From Monodelphis domestica (Eukaryota > Chordata > Mammalia > Didelphimorphia > Didelphidae): a DNA stretch of 64,000 nt. The first letter of the stretch is position 1, and each line of letters starts with the position of its first letter. The position numbers and the translations under genes were made by a program. The DNA lies in NCBI RefSeq assembly GCF_027887165.1, contig NC_077233.1:230850872-230914871 (forward strand), read 5' to 3'. The notes beneath the pieces were generated by a model, which was given only the letters and a program-made list of their open reading frames with translations, made no database searches and was not told where the DNA came from. Shown one piece after another: positions 1-10,995 of the stretch.

Positions 1-1310
1 GAGGGAAAAGTATAGCTTTCTTCCCCAAGCTTCAGTTCTCTCCCTGAATGTTATGAAGCAGGCAACTTAATCTAAAAGGAATAATTCTTTTATTCTAAAG
101 GGACACAAGGACAGGGGGAGTAGGGTTGTTGAATAAGGGAAATGGGAAGTGGGAGATCCCTAAGAACTAACAACTGACCCCTCTCCCCAAATCCTGAGGG
201 TTCAGGCTGTCTGCCTAACCCTCCTTGGTCAGTTGTGATCTCTGTCCTGGCTTCTATCTATCATAGTTGTAGCATAAAGTTCACAGTACAACTTTAGGAG
301 ATAGAGAGAGGTCTTCTTTGGGTGGATGACTTTATGGTAAAGTCACATCCACTCCTTTTATCTTCAGCTGGATCCAATGGGTTTGGGTCACTGAGAGATG
401 GTCGTTGCTCAGAAGGTCTTCTGTCTCAGAGATTTCTCTTAGATCAACCACTCTGAAGGAGTTCCCAAAGAGAAGGGAGTTGATCTGGCAGTTTCTCCTC
501 AGCCATTCTCTGTTCCCTTTTTTGGAATCCTCTGTCCTCTTTGCCCTTCCCCCATTTGAGTTGTTCTTTTTTCACACTGGATCTATTTTCCTCTCTTACA
601 GTTATTCAAAATCCTGTGTCTCGCCAAGCTGTTATGAGTTAATTTTACTGGTGGGAGGTTGATGAAAGTTGCAGAGATCAGTTTGGTATACCACTGACAC
701 TTTATTTTGAGGAGAGTTGGGATAGAAAATAGGAGGTAGGAAATTAGGAGATTATAGATCTTATATTATATAACTATGCCTAAATTCAAACCCTAATCTA
801 CAATCTCTAAGAAAGCCCTAAATCTAAGAATCTTCTGGCCTGATAAAGTAGGCCTAACTAAAACTACTCTGTCTAACTAAGATTAAAATTTCTATCTAAC
901 TTCCTAATCTAATTGATGAACATTGGTCTCCAATATCTCCTTAAGAGTCCATTTTCTCCCTCAATTGAAATGGCAAAACTGCCTGTCACAGGGATACAGA
1001 CAGTCCTCCTCTACTCTCAGAGTTCTGAGAAGAAAAAAACCTCTCGGTGATAGACTCTTTCTCAATTCAGGGTCTCAGTCCAAACTCTCCAAAACTTAAC
1101 TGCCAGTTCCTCTAGACAGAGAGAAACTGACCCAGCTCCCTCAAACTCCTGCTCCCTCCAAAGCCAGAGAAAATGGAGTTCTCTCTTAAATGAAATCTTA
1201 TAAAATCTATTCTTAAAGAGACAGAATGAGATTAAGAAAACTTCTGCTCTTAAAGAGACAGAGACACATTAAGGAAAACCTTTTTAACAACTTCGATATA
1301 AGAAAATAAA
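1..1310 (-). repeat. LTR-like end of the split ERV (3' side)
   Basis: Sequence beyond the integrase end of the minus-strand ERV. It has a minus-strand AATAAA near 90 and shares short stretches (for example the run near 770-930) with 18,340-18,520 on the other side of the ERV, as expected of an LTR pair. The window edge cuts it and the exact ends are not defined. Confidence 0.4.
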
Positions 1311-1699
1311 ACCTTTAATTGAAAAAAATATATGTTTATGAGTTCAACATCATTGATACATGCAGTCAATCATTTCTGATGGAAGGTGTTTTTTTCACAT
1401 GCAAGCAATGGATCCATGAGGTCTTTTCTTCAATTTTTACTGCTGTTGGGGTTGTTAACAGTACTTAGAATGGACCTTCCTAGGCTGGCTGAGTTGCTCC
1501 TGTGAGCTGGAATTCTTTACATATATTGTATCTCTTGGATTTAAATAATGTAGAAAAAAGTCTATAGGTTCAGCTTGCACCATAGCTCTGGATTCCTGAA
1601 GTTCTCGTATTTGGTTTGCAGATCTTGTATGTATGAGGCAATAGAAATATCTCCTCCTAGCAATAATGTATATACAGGGTTAAATGGTTTAGCACGCAT

Positions 1700-2300
1700 T
1701 GGTGGATGACCAAACAGTATCTCAAAAGGTGAATTGTGTAGATCTCTATTGAGCTGGCTTCAAAGGTAGAATAATGCTATAGGCAGAGCTTCAAGCCATT
1801 TCAAATGAGTCTCAGTGCATAGTTTTCTGATCATAATTTTCATTTCCCTGTTCATTCTTTCAACTTGCCCTGAGCTCTGGGGGTGGTACAGTACATGAAA
1901 CTTTGGTGTTATTCCTAAACATGAGTAAATTTGTAACAAAACCGAATCATTAAAATAAGTCCCGCTGTCTGAATCAATCCTTGCCAGCAGGCCAAAATGT
2001 AGTATAATTTCACTTAAAAGCACTTTGGAAACAAATACTGATGTTGCTCTAGTGGTTAGAAAATCTTCTGGCCATCTGGTTAGCTGATCTACTATAACTA
2101 AGCAAAATAATGTCCAGCTTTTGGCATTTTAATGAAATCTATTTGTAGATGTTCAAAAGGTGTGTAAGCCAAAGGATGTCCACCAAAAGCTTTTCTGTGA
2201 AAGATATACTGGTTATATGCTTGGCAGGTTTGGCAGGCTGCACATACTTTAGAGGCAATTTTAGTTATGCCAGGGGCTATCCATACTTTTTTCACAGTCT
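1700..2300 (-). pseudogene. ERV integrase remnant
   Basis: Minus-strand frames at 1,760-2,023 and 2,098-2,295 carry integrase features. An N-terminal zinc-binding-like segment has CxxCQ, followed by the YTPFEHLQIDFI-type core start. A downstream core has the HPQSSGQVERMNRE signature typical of gammaretrovirus-like integrases, including the Glu of the catalytic triad. The pieces are in different frames and stops interrupt them, so no full integrase can be made. No envelope gene was recognised between here and the LTR. Confidence 0.8.
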
Positions 2301-2504
2301 ACAATGCCTTGGGTTCTAAAATGACTGTATTTATGGATGGATTGACAGATTTGATAATAAAAAGTTCTAGAAAGTGTTTTTTTTTCCTTCAGATAACACC
2401 CATATTCCATTAATCTGTTTAGCCTTGAAGTTTTGCTCCCATTTAAAAAATTTCTTTTTCATTATGTGAAAGGGATAAATCTGAGTCATTGATAATTGCC
2501 AAAT

Positions 2505-3061
2505 TTAAGATTGAGGGCCTTCTATAGCCACGAGTTTTGCAGTAGCATTTGCCTGATGGTTTCTCCTAGAGAAAGGGTTAGTTCCATCTGTCTGGGCAGA
2601 GTATTGTACAACAGTCAGGATTGTACATTCAGGTAGTTGGAAAACAGAAAAAACCTCATTGATGATTTTAGTATTTGCAATAGTTTTGCCAGCTGATGTT
2701 AAAATTCTCCTTTGAAGCGTATCAACAGCATGACATATTTCAAAGGCATATCTTGAATCAGTATAGATTGTCATTTTCTTCTCTTGTGATTACATAGGCA
2801 TGTTTCAAAGGTATTAATTCTGCACCTTGAGCACTTATATTTGATGGCAGTGAAACTAACCAGAGTTGGAAATTCTGTGACTACAGCTGCTCTAGTGTAA
2901 CATATACCATCCCTTATAAAAGAAGAACCATATGTAAATGAAAATAGATCTGCATTTTCCAAATGAATGTCCAGCAGATTTTCATGTGGTTTTTCTGCAA
3001 AGGACACTAATGATTTGGAACTATGCAATTGTTCTCCTGTGACTGGTAAATCTGGAAGCAA
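2505..3061 (-). pseudogene. ERV RNase H remnant
   Basis: Two adjacent minus-strand frames (2,771-3,061 and 2,505-2,774). They carry an RNase H-like start (FTYGSSFI, where an Asp is usual in place of Tyr) and the YTDSRYAFEICHA motif that contains a catalytic Asp. The overlap of the frames shows a frameshift. It sits between RT and integrase remnants in normal pol order. Confidence 0.7.
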
Positions 3062-3199
3062 GGTGGCAGGGCTGAGTGTTTTGCAGCTTTTTAAAGTGAT
3101 GTTTTCATTGCTTAATAGTTATTTCATATCTTGTCAGTCTTTGGTCAGAGTTCTATGCCTTTGTTCTATGCCTTGGCAAAAATCATTTAAGTTTATGAG

Positions 3200-4233
3200 A
3201 ACACATCATTACTAAATCCAATACTAAATCCATGGATTATGTTACTAGGAGAGGTGTTGTAGCCATGCCTCTAGGACATGGTGCTGGTCCTGAAGTTATT
3301 GGGTCTACCTAAACCAAATAATATGCGATTGGATGGTGAACAGGTCCTAAAGCTTGGGTTAAGATACCTGAAGCTACTCCATTTTGTTCATTCACATGCA
3401 GAGATAATGATTTTTTTTTTGTAATCTGGGATGCCTAGAGCAGGGATAGACAGGATAGTTTGTTTTAATTTAGTAAGTGCTGCTAGGTGTTCTGCATCCA
3501 ACCTAAGTGGTTTAGTGACTGCATCTTTTGTCATTGCTAGAAGGGGTTTGGCGATTTCCCCATAGCAAGGAATCTATTGCCTTCAAAGCCCTACTGTTCC
3601 AAAAATTGCTCTCAACTGTCTTTTACTCAATTTTGGAATATCTTCAGTACACTTAGGAGAAATGATGTGGGTACCATCAGCTAAAACAAATCCTAAATAC
3701 TCCACTTTTGGGAAACACCACTCAACTGCCTTTCAGTTCTTGTGTCCTCTCTTATATAATTCCAACAGGAGATGTTTGCTATCTTCTTGGCATCCTGTGG
3801 CATTTCCTGAAGCCAAGAGCAAATAACCTACAAAGTGTATTAAACAGCTTTCCTTAAACTTGATATTTGCCAAATGTTGTGTCAAAACTTGGGAAAATAA
3901 TATTGGACTTTCTGCATAACCTTGAAGCAGATGACACCACATGTATATATACCCTTTCCAGATGAATGCAAATATGTTTTGAGAATCTTCATGGACGAGT
4001 ATTTAAAAAAGGTGGAGCACAGATCTACTACTGTGAGATACTTAACAGAGCTAGGAATACAGGAAATAATAGATGATGGGACTTGGAACAACAGGATGTC
4101 TTTTTAATGACATGATTAACAACCCTTAAATCTTGAACAAATTGCTAAACAGATTTTCCATTTTTGTCTAATTTCAGTTTTTAATAGGCAAGAGAGGTGT
4201 ATTGTATTCTGATTTGCATGGGGTTATTATTTT
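3200..4233 (-). pseudogene. ERV reverse transcriptase remnant, catalytic motif lost
   Basis: Degenerate RT on the minus strand. The LLQGYAESPILFSQVL block corresponds to the retroviral LPQGF-SP-FxQ region. The following catalytic block reads FVGYLLLAS where retroviruses have a YVDD-type core, so both metal-binding Asp residues are gone. Several frames are needed to follow it. It is not functional. Confidence 0.7.
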
Positions 4234-4794
4234 TTATATAATTAAAGAATTTATCACTGAGGTAATTCCCACAATTGCTTCTTTTGATATTGGATACTGA
4301 GGAATGGATGGATGTGGGCCATCTCTTGTTCTAATTTGAATTATACCAGCTGATTTAAGTAGGTCTACATAGGAAGAAGATGTAGCACAGAGAGATTCAG
4401 GTATATCTGTTGGTATTTCAAAAGTGGGAATTTTATCCATCTCCTGACTAGCTTGAAAGAGTAGAGGGAAAAAATTTAGAGATTCTTCAGGTAATTCTAA
4501 TGTAATATTGCCATCTTGAGTACATATTATTGTGGCTCTTAATTTACACAAAAGATCTCTCCCCAATAAATTCATAAGGGATTTAGGCCTTAAAAGGAAT
4601 GAATGCTCCATTAAAGGTCCTACAGACACCATTTGTGGTGAAAGCTTTGGGATTTTCAGAGGTGCTCTGGACACCCCCACATTGATAGAGTCAATGGAAT
4701 TACAATTAGAATCAGGTGTATTCATCAGCACAGATCTGGATGCCCTGGTATCTAGAAGACAATCATATAATGCATTTCCTACTTTAAGTGTCAC
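4234..4794 (-). pseudogene. ERV protease and start of pol
   Basis: A 186-codon minus-strand frame. It begins with a retropepsin: LLDTRAS sits in place of the active-site DTGA, so the Gly is replaced by Arg, and the C-terminal LLGRDLL matches the retropepsin GRDLL helix. The N-terminal segment of RT follows. This is the longest frame left in the ERV. The pro-pol order and the integrase suggest a class I (gamma/epsilon-like) ERV. Confidence 0.75.
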
Positions 4795-5399
4795 ATGTAG
4801 TTCATTGCTATACAGGGGAGAATGGATTGGGATGACTGGTGTAATTATATTGGTGTCTGGAAAATCAAATGTTTCAATCTTTGATTCCAGAGTCCTTGCT
4901 CCCGTCTCAAACCTTCATAAAGCTCTGTGTGCACCTCTCTGAGATTCCTCTTGTTGAGGAGGATGTACATTTTGGCTATTACATGTATGAGTCCCATTTT
5001 GGATATATTATAACATGTCATTTGCCTCATTTTGATTAATGGTTCTTTTTTATTTTTTGTTACTAAATTTTATTTAATTAGAGGATTTAGAATAATTTTC
5101 CATGGGTACAAGAATCATGTTCCTTCCATCCCCTCCCCAAAACCCCCTCCTGTATCTGATGCACAAGTCTACTGGGTTTAACATGTACCATCAATCAAGA
5201 CCCATTTCCTTATTATTAATATTGGACTAGGGTGATCTTTTAGAGTCCACTTTTCCAGTCATAGCCCCATTGACCCATGTGATCAAGTGGTTGTTTTTCT
5301 TCTATGTTTCTTTCCCCATAGTTCTTCCTCTGGATGTGGATAGTGTTCTTTCTCATTTGTCCCTCCAAATAGTTCTGGATCATTGCATTGCTACTAGTA

Positions 5400-6012
5400 G
5401 AGAAGTCCATTATATTTGATACAGTGTATCAGTCTCTGTGTACAATATTCTCCTGATTCTGTTCCTTTCACTCCGTATCAATTCCTGGAGGTCTTTCCAG
5501 TTCACTTGGAATTCCTCCAGTTTATTATTCCTTTGAGCACAATGGTATTCCATCACCAACATATACCACAATTTGTTCAGCCATTCAGCAATTGGAAGGC
5601 ATCCCCTCATTTTCCAATTTTTTGCCACCACAAACTGCATGGCTCTGAATATTCTGATACAAGTCTTTTTCCTTATTATCTCTTTGGGGTACAAACCCAG
5701 CAGTGCTATGGCTGGATCAAAGGGCAGACAGTCTTTTATCACTCTTTGGGCATAGTTCCAAATTGCCTTCCAGAATGGTTAGATCAGTTCACAACTCCAC
5801 CAGCAATGCATTAATGTCTGAATTTTGCAACATTCTCTCCAACATTCATTACTTTCCTTTCCTGTTATGTTAGCAGCCAATCTTCTAGGTGTGAGGTGAT
5901 ACCTCAGAGTTGTTTTGATTTCCATTTCTCTGATGAGAGATTTAAAACATTTTTTCATGTGCTTATTAATAGTTTTGATTTCTTTATCTGAAAGCTGCCT
6001 ATTAATTTCCAT
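5400..6012 (-). pseudogene. L1-A ORF2 C-terminal remnant
   Basis: Minus frames 5,410-5,742 and 5,779-6,012 encode the L1 ORF2 C-terminal region. They contain MKKCFKSLIREMEIKTTLRY, the Cys/Trp motif [20 protein letters not shown] and [12 protein letters not shown]. The same block recurs in L1-C at 19,283-19,850. A frameshift separates the two frames. Confidence 0.85.
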
Positions 6013-7582
6013 TGCCTATTTATCAATTAGGAAATGGCTTGATTTTTTGTACAACTGATTTAATTCCTTATAAATTTGAGTGATTAGACCTTTGTCAGAG
6101 GTTTTTGTTATAAAGATTGTTTTCCAATTTGTTGCTTTCCTTCTAATTTTGACTACATTGGTTTTGTTTGTACAACCCCTTTTTAATTTAATGTAATCAA
6201 AAATGATCTATTTTGCATTTTGTAATTTATTTCTAACTCTTGCTTGGTCTTAAAATCTTTCTTTCACAAAGATCTGACAAGTATACTATTCTGTGTTCAC
6301 CTAATTTACTTATTGTTTCCTTCTTTATATTCAAGTCATTCACCCATTCTGAGTTTATCTTGGTATACGGTGTGAGATGTGTTGATCTAAACCTAATCTC
6401 TCCCATACTGTTTCCCAATTTTCCTAGCAGTTTTTGTCAAATAGTGAATTTTCGTCCCCAAAGCTGGGATCTTTGGGTTTATCATAGACTGTCTTACTGA
6501 GGTCACTTACCCCAAGTCTATCCCACTGATCCTACTTTTTGTCTCTTAGCCACTACCATATGGTTTTGATGATCACTGCTTTATAGTACAGTTTAAGATC
6601 TGGTACTGCTAGGCCACCTTCCTTCACATTCTTTTAAATTATTTCCCTTGATATTCTTAATCTTTTCTTCTTCCAAATAAACTTTATTGCCTTTTCTAAT
6701 TCTATAAAAATGTTTTTTGGTAGTTTGATGACTATGGCACCAAATAAGTAAATTAGTTTGGGTAGGATTGTCATTTTTATTATGTCAGCTAATCCCACCC
6801 ATGAGCAATTAATGCTTTTCCAATTACTTAGATCTAGTTTTTTTCCCCTTTTAAAAATTTTAAACATTATTTTTATTTGGTCAATTTCAAACATTACTCA
6901 TTGAATACAAAAATCATTTTCTTTTCCTCCCTCCCCTTCTGCCACCCCTCCCATAGCTGACGCTGGGTATCACATGTATCCTTGATCTGAACCCATTTCC
7001 ATTTTGTTGGTATGTGCGCTAGGATATTAATTTAGAGTCTACATCCCCAATCATATCCCCTCAGCCCCTGTAGTCAAGCAGTTGCCTCTCTTCAGTGTTT
7101 TTGTTCCCACCATTTGTCCTCTGCTTGTGGATAGTGTTTTTTTCTCACAAATCCCTGCAGGTTGTTCAGGGACATTGCATTGACACTAATGAGGAATTCC
7201 ATTCCTTCGATTGTACCACAGTCTATCAGTCTCTATGTACAATGGTTTCCTGGTTCTGCCCCTTTCCCACCCTTTGGGCATAGTTCCAAACTGCCCTCCA
7301 GAATGGTTGGATCAATTCACAAATCCACTAGCAATGAATTAATGTCTCGACTTTGCCACATCCCCTCCAACATTCATTACTTTCCATAGCTGTCATGTTA
7401 GACAATCTGCTAGGTGTGAGGTGGTACCTCAAAGTTGTTTTGATTTGCATCTCTCTGATTATCAGAGATTGAGAACATTTTTTCATGTGCTTATTAACAG
7501 TTTTGATTTCTTTAACTGAAAACTGCCTAATCATGTCCCTTGCCCATTGTTAAAATTATATTTATATATATACATATATATA

Positions 7583-7829
7583 TTTTATGAGGTTTATTAA
7601 AGATTAAGAAATTAAAAAAACACAAAATAAGGAAAGCATGTGCCTAGGCACAGAGCCCATTCACAACCACTTAATCTACATCTTGTCTGCTAGGTAGAGA
7701 GCCGCATGTGCTTAGAAGCAGAAGCTGAGAGCCCAAGTAGGCGGTACAGTTAATTTAAATACAATTTTTGTTCTAAGCCCAGGTGAGGACTCTCGTGATA
7801 TCATAGGGCATTCTGGGAAATGCCAAGGA
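7583..7829 (-). repeat. Direct repeat copy 1 (LTR-like)
   Basis: Matches 8,692-8,938 almost throughout with few indels. On the minus strand it starts with CTTGGCATTTCCCAGAATGCC and ends at TTTAATAAACCTCAT. After 7,829 this copy has about 25 extra bases relative to copy 2. Confidence 0.7.
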
Positions 7830-8066
7830 ATCTCAAATCTGGCTATAGAGTTGCAGGGAGTTGAAATTCTCTCCTGACTCCCAGGTGAGCTAAGTGAAAT
7901 AATCAATACCATCAAAAGATATCCTTTTAAAGTAACCATACTTGTAAGTTCCTGTTTGGAAAAATCTCTTCCTTTTCTCCCTCTTTCTCCCTCACTGTGA
8001 TTTCCTGGCCCCAGTCCATGTGGAGGCTAATTGTAGCCTAAAGAAAAAAAAATCACCCCCATTTTT

Positions 8067-8261
8067 TAAACCCTTACCTTCTGTCTTGGAGTCAATACGG
8101 TGTTTTGGCTCCAAGGCAGAAAAGTGGTAAGGGCTAGGCAATGGGGGTCAAGTGACTTGCCCAGGGTCACACAACTGGGAAGGGTCTGAGGTCAGATTTG
8201 AACCTAGGCCCTCCTGTCTCTAGGCATGGCTCTCAACACACTGAGCTACCCAGCTGCCCCA
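8067..8261 (-). mobile_element. Marsupial tRNA-derived SINE (WSINE1/WALLSI type)
   Basis: The minus strand has a tRNA-like head (A box TAGCTCAGTG-like, B box GGTTCAAATCT). A conserved middle AAGTCACTTGACCCCCATTG and a 3' stem-loop built on CTTACC...GGTAAGG follow. It is flanked by the perfect 13-bp duplication CACCCCCATTTTT (8,054-8,066 and 8,262-8,274). It is the last layer of the nested stack here. Confidence 0.85.
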
Positions 8262-8691
8262 CACCCCCATTTTTCCCAGCTGGTAGAAGTAAGTCCTAGG
8301 CCTGGGGTGATGAGCAATCTGCTCTGAGACCAGAGTTGCAAGCGGGTCGGGATCAGCTGGGCCAGGTGACCGAGAGACCAGGATCTGAGAGCCTGGAAGC
8401 AGGCAGGTAGGAGCCAGGCCGAGCCGGGCAGGAAGGGCTGGGACCAGGTGAGTGATATTGAATCAAGAAAGTCCAAATTGGATGGCTGCAGGCAGGAGCT
8501 GATCGAGATGGGTTTTTAAAAAGCCTTGGAGAAACTTGGCTTAAAAAAAAATCTAGGCAGTAGTTATTAAAAAGCTGAACTTAGTCACAGTGGAGAAAAG
8601 ATTTAGAAGATTGAGGGTATTTCGTCACAACCAATGTGATTGCAAAACTGGAAAAATTATACTTAGTTTCTCTACTAAAAGTATTATATTT

Positions 8692-8938
8692 TTTTATGAG
8701 GTTTATTAAAGATTAAGAAATAAAGAAAATACTAAATAAGAAACCACATGCCTAGGCACAGAGCCCATTCACAACCACTTACTCTACATCTTGCCTGCTA
8801 GGTAGAGAGCTGCATGTGCTTAGAAGCGGAAGCTGAGAGCACAAGTAGGTGGTACAGTCAGTTTAAATATAATTTTTGTTCTCAGCCCAGGTGAGGACTC
8901 TTGTGATATTATAGGGCATTCTGGGAAGTGCCAAGGAC
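8692..8938 (-). repeat. Direct repeat copy 2 (LTR-like)
   Basis: Second copy of the 7,583-7,829 repeat in the same orientation. On the minus strand, an AT-rich run and then TTGGTTGTGACG follow the AATAAA end, within the presumed internal region. Confidence 0.7.
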
Positions 8939-9499
8939 TTCTGGGGATTGAAGTCTGGGATTCAAATATCCATTTTTACACCATTTATCAATTGGAGAAT
9001 GGCTCCTTTTTTGTACAATTGATTTAGCTCTTTGTAAATTTGAGTAATTAAACCTTTGTCAGAAGTTTTTGTTATGAAGATTGTTTCCCGATCTGTTGCT
9101 TCCCTTCTTATTTTGGTTACATTGGTTTTGTTTGTATGAAAACTTTTTAATTTTATGTAGTTAAAGTTATTTATTTTACATTTTGTGGCTCTTTCTAAGT
9201 CTTGTTTGGTTTTAAAATCTTTCCCTTCCCAAAGGTCTGACATATATACTATTCTGTATTCACATAATTGTTTCCTTCTTTACATTCAAGTCATTCACCC
9301 ATTCTGAGTTCATCTTGGTGTAGGGTGTGAGGTGTTGATCTCCTACACTGTCTTCCAATTTTCCCAGCAGTTTTTATCAAATAGTGGATTTTTGTCCCCA
9401 AAACTGGGGTCTTTGGGTTTGTCATAGACTGTCTTGCTGAGGTCACTTACCTCAAGTCTATTCCACTGATCCTCCTTTCTGTCTCTTAGCCACTTCATA

Positions 9500-10995
9500 T
9501 ATTAACAAATTAGTAAGGGCAGAGATCAATGAATTGGACATGCAAATCAAAAAACTTGAAAGCAAACAAATTAAAAAACCTAGAAGAAAACCAAGTTAGA
9601 GATCCTAAAAATTAAGGGAGAAATTAATAAAATTGAAAGTGATAGAACTATTGAACTAATAAATAAGACTAGAAGCTGGTACTTTGAGAAAACAAACAAA
9701 ATAGACAAAATATTGGTCAATCTAATAAAAAAGAGGAAAGAAGAAAAGCAAATTAATAGTATTAGGGATGAAAAGGGAGAACTCACCTCCAATGAAGAGG
9801 AAATTAAGACAATCATTAAAAACTATTTTGCCCAATTATATGGCAATGAATATTGATATGGATGAATATTTACAAAAATATAAACTGCCTAGATTAACAG
9901 AAGAAGAAATAGAATTCTTAAACAATCCCATAGCAGAAAAAGAAATTGAACAGGCCATCAAAGAACCCCCAAAGAAAAAATCCCCAGGGTCTAATGGATT
10001 CACAAGTAAATTCTATCAAACATTCAAAGTGTCTCTTAGCTACTTAGCTAATTCCAATACTATACAAACTATTGGACACAATAAGCAAAGAGGGAGTTCT
10101 ACTAAATTCATTTTACAACACAAATATGGTACTGATCCCAAAGCCAGTCAGGCCAAAACCAGAGAAAGAAAACTACAGACCAATCTCCTTAATGAACATA
10201 GATGCAAAAATCTTAAACAGGATACTAGCAAAAAGACTCCAGCAAATCATCACAAGGGTTATTCACTTTGATCAGGTGGGATTTATACCAGGAATGCAAG
10301 GATGGTTCAATATCAGGAAAACCATCCACATAATTGACCATATCAATAAGCAAACCAACAAAAATCACATGATTATCTCAATAGAAGCAGAAAAAGCTTT
10401 TGAAAAAATACAACACCCATTCCTATTGAAAACACTAGAAAATATAGGAATAGAAGGATCCTTCCTAAAAATAATAAACAGTATCTATCGAAAACCATCA
10501 TCCAACATTATCTGCAATGGGGATAAACTAGATGCATTCCCAATAAGATCAGGAGTGAAATAAGGATGCCCCTTATCACCTTTAGTATTCAATATTGTAC
10601 TAGAAACACTAGCAGTAGCAATTAAAGAAGAAAAAGAAATTGAGGGTATTAAAATTGGCAATGAGTAGACCAAGCTATCACTCTTTGTATATGACATTGA
10701 TGGTCTACTTAACGAATCCTAGAGAATCAACTAAAAAGCTAGTGGAAATAATGCAGAATACCAAATAAACTCACATAAGTCATCAGCATTTCTATATATC
10801 TCCAACACATCTCAGCAGCAGGAGTTGGAAAGAGAAATTCCATTCAAAATCACCTTAAACAATATAAAATACTTAGGAATCTATCTGCCAAGACAAACGC
10901 AAGTACTATATGAACACAACTACAAAACACTCAGGAACTATATGGACACAACTACAAAACACTTTCCACACAACCAAAATTAGATTTGAACAATA
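9500..10995 (+). pseudogene. Inverted ORF2 segment of L1-B (endonuclease-RT linker to RT)
   Basis: Plus-strand L1 ORF2 fragments. They run from the linker after the endonuclease (EINELDMQIKKLE-like), through [18 protein letters not shown] and the RT fingers ([11 protein letters not shown]), to the palm. The FADD-type motif is degenerate near 10,690 and frame changes occur at about 10,070 and 10,560. It forms one arm of a large inverted repeat with L1-A at 11,008 to about 12,430. Confidence 0.8.

Larger units (their letters stand above)
7546..8969 (-). mobile_element. LTR-retrotransposon-like element with two direct repeats, nested in L1-B
   Basis: It interrupts the L1-B sequence between CCTTGCCCATT and CCATTTTTACACC. 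It carries two direct repeats of about 247 bp (7,583-7,829 and 8,692-8,938) that end, on the minus strand, with AATAAACCTCATAAAA, a polyadenylation-like signal. About 860 bp lies between them, including a later SINE and a GC-richer stretch (8,280-8,480). This fits a small non-autonomous LTR element, but TG...CA termini and a clear TSD were not found. Two separate insertions are an alternative. Confidence 0.5.
6842..10995 (-). mobile_element. L1-B: 5'-inverted (twin-primed) L1 inside L1-A
   Basis: Flanked by AGATCTAGTTTT (6,830-6,841 and 10,996-11,007), which is L1-A sequence duplicated on insertion. From left to right: 3' UTR and ORF2 end in minus orientation (6,842-7,545), a nested element (7,546-8,969), ORF2 in minus orientation (8,970 to about 9,492), then a switch to plus-strand ORF2 (about 9,500-10,995). 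The junction skips about 275 bp relative to L1-C. This is the layout expected of twin priming. Frames at 9,768-10,271 and 10,072-10,563 (+) show RT blocks such as [15 protein letters not shown], broken by stops. Confidence 0.8.

Noticed and set aside
1760..4794. A domesticated retroviral gene
   Set aside because: Active-site residues are lost and the frames are interrupted by stops and frameshifts, with no sign of one preserved long frame.
8067..8261. Functional tRNA gene
   Set aside because: The A and B boxes belong to a SINE head followed by core and tail sequence with a target duplication; the cloverleaf is not intact.
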